Of a stretch of 41,132 nucleotides of DNA, positions 16,003-24,015 are shown one piece after another. The number at the start of each line of letters is the position of its first letter. The stretch's first letter is position 1. A model generated the notes under the pieces. The model made no database searches. It was not told the DNA's origin and saw nothing but the letters and a program-made list of their open reading frames with translations. The position numbers and the translations under genes are program-made. The DNA comes from an uncultured Collinsella sp. GTDB lineage: Bacteria > Actinomycetota > Coriobacteriia > Coriobacteriales > Coriobacteriaceae. Location: positions 1 through 41,132 of the forward strand of contig CAUAEH010000013.1 in assembly GCA_958427975.1 (NCBI GenBank), written 5' to 3'.

Positions 16003-17109
16003 CTAGAGTTGGCTGCGCAGGTAGTCAGCCATATATGGTACGGCGAAGCGCACGTAACCGCGGCGCGCCTGTTCGATTACGCCGGCGTCGATGAGGCGCC
16101 GGCGATACTTTTGCGCATAGTCGGGTGTGACTGACATGCGCTCGGCCACATCGGAAATGCGCGACACGCCGTCTTCGTCATCGGTCATTGCAGCGAGAAA
16201 CGCAACATCTTGGTCCGATAGCGCGGCGAGCGTCGTTTCGCACACATCGTTTTCGAAATCGGCCTTTGACGCTTCGATTGCTCTGTCGACTTGCTCTGGC
16301 GTTACGTGTTCTCCTGCCTGGCAACGATTGGCGATGTTGTAGCCGATGAGCTGCAGCATGTAGGGCGAGCCCTGAGTTGCGCGAGCAGCGTCCAGCCGAA
16401 GATTGCCTGGAATATCAAGGTCGAGCTCTTCGAAAGCTCGCTGATAGTAGGCATCCACATCTCCAACTGAAAGCGGTTCGAGCGTGACCTTGCGTGCGCG
16501 GTTGAGAAATGTCAGTACGCGGTCGTTGAGTGTCGCGGAGACTGCTCCCGGGAGGCCCGCCATGACGAGCGCGACGTTGAGCCCTTCGCCGACCAGCTCT
16601 TGATAGGCGGTGACGAGCTGTCTGATCTCGGGCGAATTGGCCTGGAGCTCATCGATGAGGATGAGGATGCCGTGTCCCTGCTCGGTCAGCTTGCGCGCCA
16701 GCTGCGTGAGCTTGAACTGGAAGCTTTTGGTTTCCTGCACATCGCGCGTGAACTCAAGGCCGGCTGAGAAGCCGAAGACGCTCAGGCTGCCGCCCGCAAG
16801 TTTGGGGAGCCGATGCTTGTTGGCGTAGGGCTCGCCCGCTTCCTGGATCTTCTCAACAATGCGCTCGAGCATATCCTCGGAGGCTACGGTGGGCGTGGCG
16901 ACAACAAAGCCGAGCTTGCGTGCGCGATCGGCAAGTTCCCACAGCAGAACCGTTTTGCCGCTGCCTCGCTGGCCGAGCATGAGCATAGCCCGGTCTCGAT
17001 TGCCCGGCTCCTGCTCAAGGCCGGAGATGAATGTCGAAATCACGCTCCCGCGCCCCACCAGATAGGACGGTCGATTTCCAAATGAGGGGGAGAAGATGGT
17101 TTCAGTCAT
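16003..17109 (-). CDS. AAA-type ATP-binding protein
   Basis: A 368-residue ATPase. The Walker A motif GQRGSGKT is at residues 46-53 and the Walker B motif ILILIDE is near residue 155. The C-terminal roughly 80 residues look like a winged helix (ISDVAERMSVTPDYAQKYRRRLIDAGVIEQ). The architecture resembles Orc1/Cdc6-like or archaeal-type ATPases of unknown role often seen in gut actinobacteria. It starts at 17109 with AAAGGAGA upstream. It stands alone, is flanked by hairpin repeats and by a duplicated gene tail, and runs against its neighbours, suggesting it came in by insertion or recombination. Confidence 0.8.
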   Translation of the reverse strand: MTETIFSPSFGNRPSYLVGRGSVISTFISGLEQEPGNRDRAMLMLGQRGSGKTVLLWELADRARKLGFVVATPTVASEDMLERIVEKIQEAGEPYANKHRLPKLAGGSLSVFGFSAGLEFTRDVQETKSFQFKLTQLARKLTEQGHGILILIDELQANSPEIRQLVTAYQELVGEGLNVALVMAGLPGAVSATLNDRVLTFLNRARKVTLEPLSVGDVDAYYQRAFEELDLDIPGNLRLDAARATQGSPYMLQLIGYNIANRCQAGEHVTPEQVDRAIEASKADFENDVCETTLAALSDQDVAFLAAMTDDEDGVSRISDVAERMSVTPDYAQKYRRRLIDAGVIEQARRGYVRFAVPYMADYLRSQL

Positions 17110-17158
17110 GAGTCTCCTTTCCTTTTTTTCCTATTTTTTCCTTTTTTTCCTATTCAGT
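17110..17158 (-). promoter_or_regulatory. Purine-only leader with 19-nt tandem repeat
   Basis: Upstream of the ATPase start the coding strand is almost all A and G. TAGGAAAAAAAGGAAAAAA is repeated with a 19-nt period and ends in the ribosome site GGAAAGGAGA. The multiple GGA words could act as stand-by ribosome sites, or the A tracts could be slippage-prone. Confidence 0.5.
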
Positions 17159-17168
17159 CAAATATCCC

Positions 17169-17228
17169 GCCGGCGAAGGCGGCTACGTAGGCCTCATCGG
17201 CAAGAACCTCGATATCGCCTGCGACTAG
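17169..17228 (+). pseudogene. Remnant of a DUF4867 gene 3' end
   Basis: The last 20 codons of a DUF4867-like gene, ending GGYVGLIGKNLDIACD and TAG, with no upstream body. It matches the end of the intact gene (15750-15806) at 16 of 19 residues. Several differences are synonymous (ATT/ATC, AAA/AAG, GAC/GAT), so it derives from a diverged homologue rather than a fresh duplication. Confidence 0.7.
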
Positions 17229-17238
17229 CTTCATTAAC

Positions 17239-17301
17239 TTGCGGTGGAATAGTTCCTGTTTAGGCGCCGCAGACCGAAAAACAGGAACCATTTCACCGCA
17301 A
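17239..17301. repeat. 23-bp inverted repeat
   Basis: The arm starting TTGCGGTGGAATAGTTCC (17239-17261) pairs with 17279-17301 with two imperfect positions, around a 17-nt loop. It directly abuts the next hairpin repeat. No function is evident. Confidence 0.65.
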
Positions 17302-17352
17302 CTGCCCAAACCACCACAAAGGTGCCTGTCCCCCTTGTGGTGGTTTGGGCAG
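17302..17352. repeat. CCACCACAA hairpin repeat, copy 2
   Basis: A 21-bp stem (17302-17322 with 17332-17352, one mismatch) containing AACCACCACAAAGG and the loop TGCCTGTCC. Same family and orientation as copy 1 at 15966, but with longer arms. Confidence 0.75.
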
Positions 17353-17434
17353 GCGGGTATCAAAAAGTGTCAGCTGTGGGCGGTCGCCGGGCCACCGTGT
17401 GCGAAAAGAAGTGTCGACCTGTGCCGTTGCCGTT

Positions 17435-17467
17435 GGTTGGCACCCCGTTTGCGGGGATACTGAAACC
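17435..17467 (+). promoter_or_regulatory. RAT-like hairpin upstream of the GH1 gene
   Basis: GGTT, then CCCCG-TTTG-CGGGG, then AAACC forms a two-part stem with internal loops. The outline recalls the RNA antiterminator targets of BglG/LicT proteins, which often control phospho-beta-glucosidase genes. No overlapping terminator and no antiterminator gene are seen here, so this is tentative. Confidence 0.25.
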
Positions 17468-17497
17468 ACGACAAGCAGCGTATGAAAGGATCGATGC

Positions 17498-18928
17498 ATG
17501 GCTTTCCGTAAAGACTTCCTGTGGGGCGGCGCGACGGCTGCCAACCAGTGCGAGGGCGCCTACAACGTGGACGGCCGCGGCCTGGCCAACGTGGACGTGG
17601 CTCCGCACGGCCCCGAGCGCTACGCGGTGGTCTCCGGCCAGCGCAAGATGCTCGACTTCGAGGACGGCTATTACTATCCCGCACAGACCGGCATCGATTT
17701 CTACCACCACTACAAGGAGGACATCGCCCTCTTTGCCGAGATGGGGTTTAAGACCTTCCGCATGAGCCTGGCGTGGAGCCGCATCTTCCCCAACGGTGAC
17801 GAGACCGAGCCCAACGAGGCTGGCCTGGCCTTCTACGAGGATGTATTCCGCGAGTGCCAAAAGCACGGCATCGAGCCGCTCGTGACCATCACGCACTTCG
17901 ACTGCCCGATTCACCTCATCAAGGAGTACGGCGGCTGGCGCAACCGCAAGCTCATCGACTTCTACAAGAACCTCGCGACCACGATCTTCACCCGCTACAA
18001 GGGCCTGGTGAAGTACTGGCTCACCTTCAACGAGATCAATATGATTCTGCACCTGCCGTTTATGGGTGCCGGTCTGGTCTTTGAGGAGGGCGAGAACAAG
18101 GAGGCCGTCGAGTACCTGGCCGCCCACAACGAGCTCGTTGCCAGCTCTTGGGCAACCAAGATTGCCCACGAGATCGACCCCGAGGTCAAGATCGGCTGCA
18201 TGCTCGCCGCAGGTAGCTACTACCCTTACAGCTGCCGTCCGGGCGACGTGCGCCAGGCGCAGCTCGACAATCAGGACAACTACTTCTTCGTCGACGTCCA
18301 GAGCCGCGGCTACTATCCGGCCTATGCTGTCAAGAAGCTCGCGCGCCTGGGCATCGACGTCGGCATGACCGACGAGGACCGCGAGATCCTGGCTGCTAAC
18401 ACCGTCGACTTCATCAGCTTTAGCTATTACAGCACCCGTTGCTCCGCCGGTGCCGATAACCCCGATGTCGAGCGCACCCAGGGCAATGCCTTCGCCGGCG
18501 CCAAGAACCCCTACCTGCAGGAGAGCCAGTGGGGCTGGGCCATCGATCCGCTGGGCTTCCGTATTACGCTCAACGACCTGTACGACCGTTATCAGAAGCC
18601 GCTGTTTGTGGTCGAGAACGGTCTGGGCGCCAAGGATGTTGTCGAGGAGGATGGTTCCATCAACGACGACTACCGTATCGACTACCTGCGCCAGCACATC
18701 CGGACCATGCGCGACGCGGTGACCGAGGACGGCGTTGACCTGCTGGGCTACACCACCTGGGGCCCGATCGACCTGGTGTCTGCCGGCACGGGCGAGATGT
18801 CCAAGCGCTACGGCTTCATCTACGTCGACCGCGACGATGCGGGCAACGGCACCCTCAAACGTTCCAAGAAGAAGAGCTTCGACTGGTACAAGAAAGTTAT
18901 TGCTTCTAATGGTGAGGACCTTTCCTAA
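17498..18928 (+). CDS. 6-phospho-beta-glucosidase, GH1
   Basis: A 476-residue GH1 TIM-barrel enzyme. The acid/base is Glu179 in TFNEIN and the nucleophile is Glu373 in VVENGLG. The phosphate-binding signature MSKRYGFIY (Ser435, Lys436, Tyr438) identifies it as a phospho-glucosidase that acts on beta-glucosides phosphorylated by a PTS. It is cytosolic and of normal length. AAAGGA precedes the ATG at 17498. It is the natural partner of the lactose/cellobiose-type PTS at 7368-9352, although about 8 kb and several terminators lie between them. Confidence 0.93.
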   Translation: MAFRKDFLWGGATAANQCEGAYNVDGRGLANVDVAPHGPERYAVVSGQRKMLDFEDGYYYPAQTGIDFYHHYKEDIALFAEMGFKTFRMSLAWSRIFPNGDETEPNEAGLAFYEDVFRECQKHGIEPLVTITHFDCPIHLIKEYGGWRNRKLIDFYKNLATTIFTRYKGLVKYWLTFNEINMILHLPFMGAGLVFEEGENKEAVEYLAAHNELVASSWATKIAHEIDPEVKIGCMLAAGSYYPYSCRPGDVRQAQLDNQDNYFFVDVQSRGYYPAYAVKKLARLGIDVGMTDEDREILAANTVDFISFSYYSTRCSAGADNPDVERTQGNAFAGAKNPYLQESQWGWAIDPLGFRITLNDLYDRYQKPLFVVENGLGAKDVVEEDGSINDDYRIDYLRQHIRTMRDAVTEDGVDLLGYTTWGPIDLVSAGTGEMSKRYGFIYVDRDDAGNGTLKRSKKKSFDWYKKVIASNGEDLS

Positions 18929-18969
18929 GGAAGCTGAGACACTCGACTTCATAGCCTCCTAACCAAGGT

Positions 18970-18998
18970 GCCCGGCGAGCAGTTAATGCTTGCCGGGC
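18970..18998 (+). terminator. Terminator-like hairpin after GH1 gene
   Basis: GCCCGGCGAGCA pairs with TGCTTGCCGGGC over 12 bp (one G-T) around GTTAA. The following sequence (GCGTTTGC) is a weak T tract, so termination may be partial. Confidence 0.55.
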
Positions 18999-19187
18999 GC
19001 GTTTGCATCGGGATGCCCATCAAGGAAGTGGCGTTGCGCGTGTCCCTTCTGGGCCATGCGGCTCAAAATCGCGGCGTGATGTGGACGACTGGGGCCGAAT
19101 TAACAGCATTTCGAGCTTGGTTTCGATATTGAGACTGGTTCTTTATTAAAATAGAATTCCAGACAATTGAGCGGCCGGGGGTTAACC

Positions 19188-20732
19188 ATGAGGGGCACGG
19201 GAGACACAACCGCATATTTGCGTCGGGGCATTCGGGAGATTATATGCCTGGCGCTGTTCTTCTTCACGTTTTTGGCGTGCGAGTATCTCTTTGATGTGCG
19301 CATAGCCGAGTTCGTGCCATCGAGTGAGGTCGTCATCTACGAGAGCATCGTTGTCGGCGCGAGCGTGATCGGCTTTTTCGTGCGCCCATTTCTGTATTAT
19401 CGCCGTCCCCAGTCGATCGATGCGACAGGCGATATTACAGGCGTGCTATTGGTGTCGGCATTGTTGCTGATGATTATGGCAGTGCAGTTTCAGGTCGTGA
19501 TTGCCGGCGGTTTGGTGGCGTGCTGCGCCCTGGGCTACTGCGGGTCGACCGCCCATGCCAATCTGGCGCGGCGTTTTGCGCAGACACCCTGTTTGGCGCG
19601 CGCCGTGGCGGTTTCTTATGCTGCGGGCATTTTGGTACAGGTGCTCAACCATATGGTGATGCCTGCGGGCATTCCCCAGCAGTTTGTCCTCACCGCCTGT
19701 GCGATTGCGCTGGTTGGACTGCTTCACGGTACCCGTCGAGCTAAATTGCGCGATGAGTCTGCACCCGAGTTCGAGGCCGAGATTGCCGAGCTGTCGGTCG
19801 ATGCGTCGGAGCGTGGCACCAGGTGGCGCGATGACCCCGAGGCAAAGGCAACCTTCCAGGGTGCCGTGGCGCGGCTGACGGTGGCGACCGCCTGCCTCAC
19901 CGGCGTGTTCGCGGCTCTCAATGCCGGCCTTACGACTTCGCATGCCGCCGGCGCCATCGACCTGGGCGACTGGCCGCGCTTGCTGCTGGTTGTGAGCGCC
20001 CTTGCCGCCGGCGTCCTGTATGACCTGCGTGGGCGTTCGTATATGAATATCATCATGACGTGCGCCGCCATGCTGTCCACGCTCTCGTTCTTTGTGCTTA
20101 TCACCGATGGCAACGGTGGCAATACGCTTGCCGCCACGATTATCTTTTACCTTGGCACGGGCTTTTTCGTGGTGTTCTTCACCGCGAAGTTCGCCGCGAT
20201 TTCGATGTATGCCCGCTGGGCGTATCTGTGGCCGTGCATGGGCCGTGTTATCAACAACGTTTGCTCGATACTCGTGACGGCTCCGGCGGTGGCGATCATC
20301 TCGAGTCAAAATGTGCTGACGGCGGTGGGTGTCGTGCTCGTGCTGTTCGTCGGCATCGCGATTTCGCTGTTGGGACAGTTTGGGCAAGACGGCGAGCGCG
20401 AGGCGACACATGGCGGGCTGGCTTTTGCTACCGACGATCTTGGCGTGAGCCGTGCACCCGATCAGGCCGACACGGTGCCCCTGGAGCCGCCGGAGCTTTC
20501 GTTTGACGATCGGCTCGACGGCTTCGTTGCCGCCTTTGGGCTCACCAAGCGCGAGCGCGATGTTCTGGAGGCGCTAGTCGTTTCGGACGATAGCGTTCAG
20601 GACGTTGCGGCGGCGCTCTTCCTTTCGCGCTCCACACTCTACCGCCACATTGCATCGATCAACAAAAAGGTCGGTACCAATTCGCGCGTGGCGCTCATTA
20701 GCCTCTTCTGGTCCTGGACACCCCAAGACTAG
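19188..20732 (+). CDS. Membrane-anchored LuxR-type regulator
   Basis: About 514 residues. The N-terminal roughly 430 residues contain about ten to twelve hydrophobic segments with little else recognisable. The C-terminus is a LuxR/GerE helix-turn-helix: LTKRERDVLEALVVSDDSVQDVAAALFLSRSTLYRHIASINKKVG region (residues about 450-505). This design, a multi-pass membrane part fused to a LuxR DNA-binding domain, is expanded in Coriobacteriia. The ligand and target genes are unknown. The ATG following GGGGGTTAACC is preferred over a TTG seven codons upstream. A promoter is likely in the AT-rich stretch 19125-19160. It ends just before a hairpin repeat. Confidence 0.8.
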   Translation: MRGTGDTTAYLRRGIREIICLALFFFTFLACEYLFDVRIAEFVPSSEVVIYESIVVGASVIGFFVRPFLYYRRPQSIDATGDITGVLLVSALLLMIMAVQFQVVIAGGLVACCALGYCGSTAHANLARRFAQTPCLARAVAVSYAAGILVQVLNHMVMPAGIPQQFVLTACAIALVGLLHGTRRAKLRDESAPEFEAEIAELSVDASERGTRWRDDPEAKATFQGAVARLTVATACLTGVFAALNAGLTTSHAAGAIDLGDWPRLLLVVSALAAGVLYDLRGRSYMNIIMTCAAMLSTLSFFVLITDGNGGNTLAATIIFYLGTGFFVVFFTAKFAAISMYARWAYLWPCMGRVINNVCSILVTAPAVAIISSQNVLTAVGVVLVLFVGIAISLLGQFGQDGEREATHGGLAFATDDLGVSRAPDQADTVPLEPPELSFDDRLDGFVAAFGLTKRERDVLEALVVSDDSVQDVAAALFLSRSTLYRHIASINKKVGTNSRVALISLFWSWTPQD

Positions 20733-20734
20733 CT

Positions 20735-20774
20735 AACCACCACAAAGGGGACAGGCACCTTTGTGGTGGTTTTG
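20735..20774. repeat. CCACCACAA hairpin repeat, copy 3 (bidirectional terminator?)
   Basis: AACCACCACAAAGG (20735-20748) pairs with CCTTTGTGGTGGTT (20758-20771), with loop GGACAGGCA and TTTT on the right. It lies between convergent genes and could terminate the LuxR-type gene. It is identical over about 40 bp to copy 4 at 23660, on the other side of mgtA. Confidence 0.75.
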
Positions 20775-20807
20775 CCCTTGGGCTGTCTACTGTGGCGGCT
20801 CACCGTG

Positions 20808-23576
20808 CTACAGCAGCTCGCCGTGGCGGGCGATGTAGCGGCGCTTTGCCAGCTGAGTGAGCGCGATGTAGGCGGCGACGATGCCGATGAGCAGCGCGAA
20901 GAAGCTCGCCGGCAGCGGCATGAGGCCGAGCGCATCGGCGACGGGGCTTGCCGGCAGCCAGGTGACGAGCGTCAGACCCAGCACGGTGAGGGCACACAGC
21001 GCGGGCGCGGCGTGGTCGCGCGGGCCCGGCAGGCGCGGGGAGCGCAGCATGTGGATCACGAGCGTCTGCGACCACATGGACTCGACAAACCAGCCGCTCT
21101 GGAAGAGCGCCGCAAAGGCCGCCATGCCTGCAACGTTGTCCGTGGCGGCAAGCTCGGCCCAGCTTGCGCCCACGGCGGCGGGGCACACCACAAAGAAGAG
21201 CGCTGCGAAGGTCACGATATCAAACAGCGAGCTCACGGGGCCCAGCTCGAGCATAAAGCCCTTGATGGACGCGGCGTCCCAGGCGCGCGGGCGGGCAGTC
21301 CAGTCGTCGTCGACGGTGTCCCACGGCAGCGCGATGCATACGATCTCGTAGACCAGCGATAGCAGCACCAGCTGCAGGGCGCTCATGGGCAAAAACGGCA
21401 AGAACAGGCTCGCGACGGTCACGGACAGCACGTTGCCAAAGTTGGAGCTCACCGTGGTCTTGAGGTACTTGAGCAGGTTGCCGTAGGTGCGGCGGCCTTC
21501 GATGATGCCGCGCTCGAGCACGCCCAGGTCCTTCTGAAGCAAGATGATATCGGCGGATTCCTTGGCAATGTCGACGGCCGAATCGACCGAGATGCCGCAA
21601 TCGCTCGCACGCATGGCGGCAGCGTCGTTGATGCCGTCGCCCATAAAGCCCACGGTGTGGCCGAGCAGCTCGCGCATGACGCGCACCAGGCGTGCCTTCT
21701 GCAGTGGCGAGAGCTTGGCGAAAAGGTGAGTTATCTCGGCGCGCTCGGCAAGCTCGGCGTCATCGAGTGCATCGATCTCGGAGCCGAGCAAGACGTTGCT
21801 CGCGTCGATGCCGATCTGCTCGCAGACGGTGGCGGCGACGCGATCGTTGTCGCCGGTCAGGACCTTTACCGCCACGCCCTTGGCTTCGAGGGTGGTGACG
21901 GCGCCCGCGGCACTTGCTTTAGGTGGATCGAGGAAGGCCAAAAAGCCCATCAGCACCATGTCGCATTCGTCGGCGATGCCAAACTCGCCCACGCAGCGCG
22001 GATTGGTTTTCTGCGCCACGGCAATTACGCGTAGGCCCTCGGCGTTAAGCCCGGCGACCTGCTTGCGAATCTGGGCGAGCCTGTCTTTGGTGAGCGGCTG
22101 GGCGATGCCATCGACCTCGACAAAGGAGCAGATCTCGAGCATTTCCTCGGCAGCTCCCTTGGTAACCATCTGGGTTTTGCCCTGGGCGTCGGCTACAACT
22201 ACGCTCAGGCGACGGCGCGAGAAATCGAAGGGCACCTCGTCGACCTTGGTATAGCGGTCGCGCAGGCTCTGACCCAGCATGGAATCGGGCGCGACGGTCG
22301 AGGGCGTCACGTCGGCACGGTCGATTACGGCCAGGTCGATAAGGTTCTTGAGGCCGGTCTGGAAGAAGCTGTTCAAAAACGCATGACGCAGCACGCGTGT
22401 GTCCTCGTTGCCGTCGGTGTTGAGGTAACGCTCGAGCACGATGCGGTCTTCGGTGAGGGTACCGGTCTTATCGCAGCACAGGACGTCCATGGCACCCAGG
22501 TTTTGGATCGCCGGCAGTTCCTTGACGATAACCTGGCGGCGGGCGAGGTCCTTGGCGCCCTGCGACAGGCTCGTGGTTACGATGACGGGAAGCATCTGCG
22601 GCGTGATGCCCACGGCCACGCTCGTGGCAAACAGCAGTGCGTCGATGACGTTGCCCTTGGTGGCGGCGTTGATGGCAAAGACGGCCGGAGCCATAACGAG
22701 CATGAGGCGTACGAGCAACATGGAGACGCTCGAAACGCCGCGATCAAACGCGCTCTTCTCGCCGCGCCCGTTGAGCATCTTGGCGATGCTGCCCAGGTAG
22801 GTGTCCGAGCCGGTGGCAACGACAAGCGCCATGGCGGTGCCGTTTTGCACGGAGGTGCCGGTAAAGACGATGTTCTTGCAGGCGGAGAGCGGCAGCGCGG
22901 AGCCGTCGGCGCCCTCGACGACGGTGATGGCAGCTGTCTTCTCGACGGCCTCGCTCTCGCCGGTGAGCGCGGACTCGATCACAAACAGATCGCGCGCGGT
23001 GATGATGCGGGCATCGGCCGGCACCATATCGCCGGCAGAGAGACGGATCACATCGCCGGGGACGAGCTCGTCGAAGGGGATCTCGACGCGCTCGCCGTCG
23101 CGCAGGGCGGTGCAAGTGTTGGAGACCAGATCCTTGAGGGCCTCTGCCGCATTGCCGCTGCGGGCTTCCTGGATAAACTTCATGCCGCCCGATACCAGCA
23201 GCATGATGCCGATGACGATGACCGTGGAGGGGTCGCGCTGCGGCTCGGGCACGGCGAGCACGTCGATGTAGAGCGAGACCAGCGCGAGCGCGGCGAGGAT
23301 GCCGGCGAAGGGATCGATGAACGCGTCGGCGATGCGGCGGGCGAGCGTCTTGGTCGGTGCCTCGATGGTGTTGGGGCCGGAGGCGTCCAGGCGCTCGGTT
23401 GCCTGCTCGGCGGTGAGGCCGTTTGCCGTGGCGTCAAGCAGTACGAGGGCGTCCTCGGCGCTATGGGTGGCGGCGAATATGGTGTTCTTGGACAGGCCGG
23501 TGTGAGCGGCGGGGCGCGCCGTGCGGCGGCGCTTGGAGATAGCTTCGAGTACCGTGGCGGTTTTGAGCATCAGCAT
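20808..23576 (-). CDS. mgtA: Magnesium-translocating P-type ATPase
   Basis: A 922-residue type IIIB P-type ATPase that imports Mg2+ at the cytoplasmic membrane. It has the phosphorylation motif DKTGTLTED, the TGES actuator motif (ALTGESEAVEK), the GDGINDAAA hinge motif and a C-terminal membrane block. The start at 23576 (MLMLKTATV) is chosen because AAGGAGGA lies just upstream; an in-frame codon at 23627 lacks this. The gene is alone and flanked by two identical hairpin repeats. I found no Mg-sensing riboswitch in the 23577-24015 gap. Confidence 0.95.
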   Translation of the reverse strand: MLMLKTATVLEAISKRRRTARPAAHTGLSKNTIFAATHSAEDALVLLDATANGLTAEQATERLDASGPNTIEAPTKTLARRIADAFIDPFAGILAALALVSLYIDVLAVPEPQRDPSTVIVIGIMLLVSGGMKFIQEARSGNAAEALKDLVSNTCTALRDGERVEIPFDELVPGDVIRLSAGDMVPADARIITARDLFVIESALTGESEAVEKTAAITVVEGADGSALPLSACKNIVFTGTSVQNGTAMALVVATGSDTYLGSIAKMLNGRGEKSAFDRGVSSVSMLLVRLMLVMAPAVFAINAATKGNVIDALLFATSVAVGITPQMLPVIVTTSLSQGAKDLARRQVIVKELPAIQNLGAMDVLCCDKTGTLTEDRIVLERYLNTDGNEDTRVLRHAFLNSFFQTGLKNLIDLAVIDRADVTPSTVAPDSMLGQSLRDRYTKVDEVPFDFSRRRLSVVVADAQGKTQMVTKGAAEEMLEICSFVEVDGIAQPLTKDRLAQIRKQVAGLNAEGLRVIAVAQKTNPRCVGEFGIADECDMVLMGFLAFLDPPKASAAGAVTTLEAKGVAVKVLTGDNDRVAATVCEQIGIDASNVLLGSEIDALDDAELAERAEITHLFAKLSPLQKARLVRVMRELLGHTVGFMGDGINDAAAMRASDCGISVDSAVDIAKESADIILLQKDLGVLERGIIEGRRTYGNLLKYLKTTVSSNFGNVLSVTVASLFLPFLPMSALQLVLLSLVYEIVCIALPWDTVDDDWTARPRAWDAASIKGFMLELGPVSSLFDIVTFAALFFVVCPAAVGASWAELAATDNVAGMAAFAALFQSGWFVESMWSQTLVIHMLRSPRLPGPRDHAAPALCALTVLGLTLVTWLPASPVADALGLMPLPASFFALLIGIVAAYIALTQLAKRRYIARHGELL

Positions 23577-23659
23577 AGGGTCCTCCTTGTTGAGGGGAGT
23601 TAGCGTACGTGTCGTATTGAGTTGCAAAAAACCTAGATGTCGCTCACGTCATGCTCACG

Positions 23660-23699
23660 AACCACCACAAAGGGGACAGGCACCTTTGTGGTGGTTTTG
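23660..23699. repeat. CCACCACAA hairpin repeat, copy 4
   Basis: Same 14-bp stem, loop and TTTT as copy 3 at 20735, in the same orientation. It lies upstream of mgtA, so the two copies are direct repeats bracketing that gene. Confidence 0.75.
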
Positions 23700-23866
23700 A
23701 CAATCGGTTGGTGGCGCTTATGCGAATACGGAGTCCTCGCGGCGTGCCGAGGGCGACATGCAGGTTTTTCGACTATGACTGCCTTCCATGGCACACCTCC
23801 TTATGGACGGGCGCGGCGCGCTTTGGGTATCTCGTACCCGTTTCAATCCGCCCGTATTCTTGATGA

Positions 23867-23889
23867 GGGGGTTTGACATGTCAACCCCC
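23867..23889. other. Short palindrome upstream of pyrE
   Basis: GGGGGTTTGACA and TGTCAACCCCC form a near-perfect palindrome with one bulged T, centred on TGACATGTCA. It sits in the 440-bp gap between the divergent mgtA and pyrE genes and may be a regulator-binding site. Apart from this and the hairpin repeat at 23660 I see nothing else definite in the gap. Confidence 0.4.
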
Positions 23890-24015
23890 ATTGTTCGGAA
23901 AACCGTTGCCCCTGACAAAGCCTTTACAGAATGCCGTGGCCCCAAAGCGCGCCCGCATCTACGCTTCGCCTGCGCTAAACTGGAAGGCACGTACGCGATT
24001 ACGAGAGGAGCCCGC

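Noticed and set aside
22383..23603. Plus-strand open frame of about 400 codons opposite mgtA
   Set aside because: Gly/Asp/Arg-rich shadow of the P-type ATPase with no start signal.
23788..24015. N-terminal extension of pyrE by 76 codons
   Set aside because: The extension crosses a palindrome and promoter-like sequence, has no homology, and a good ribosome site precedes the internal ATG at 24016.
23577..24015. M-box magnesium riboswitch for mgtA
   Set aside because: I could not find the conserved M-box core segments on the minus strand of the leader.
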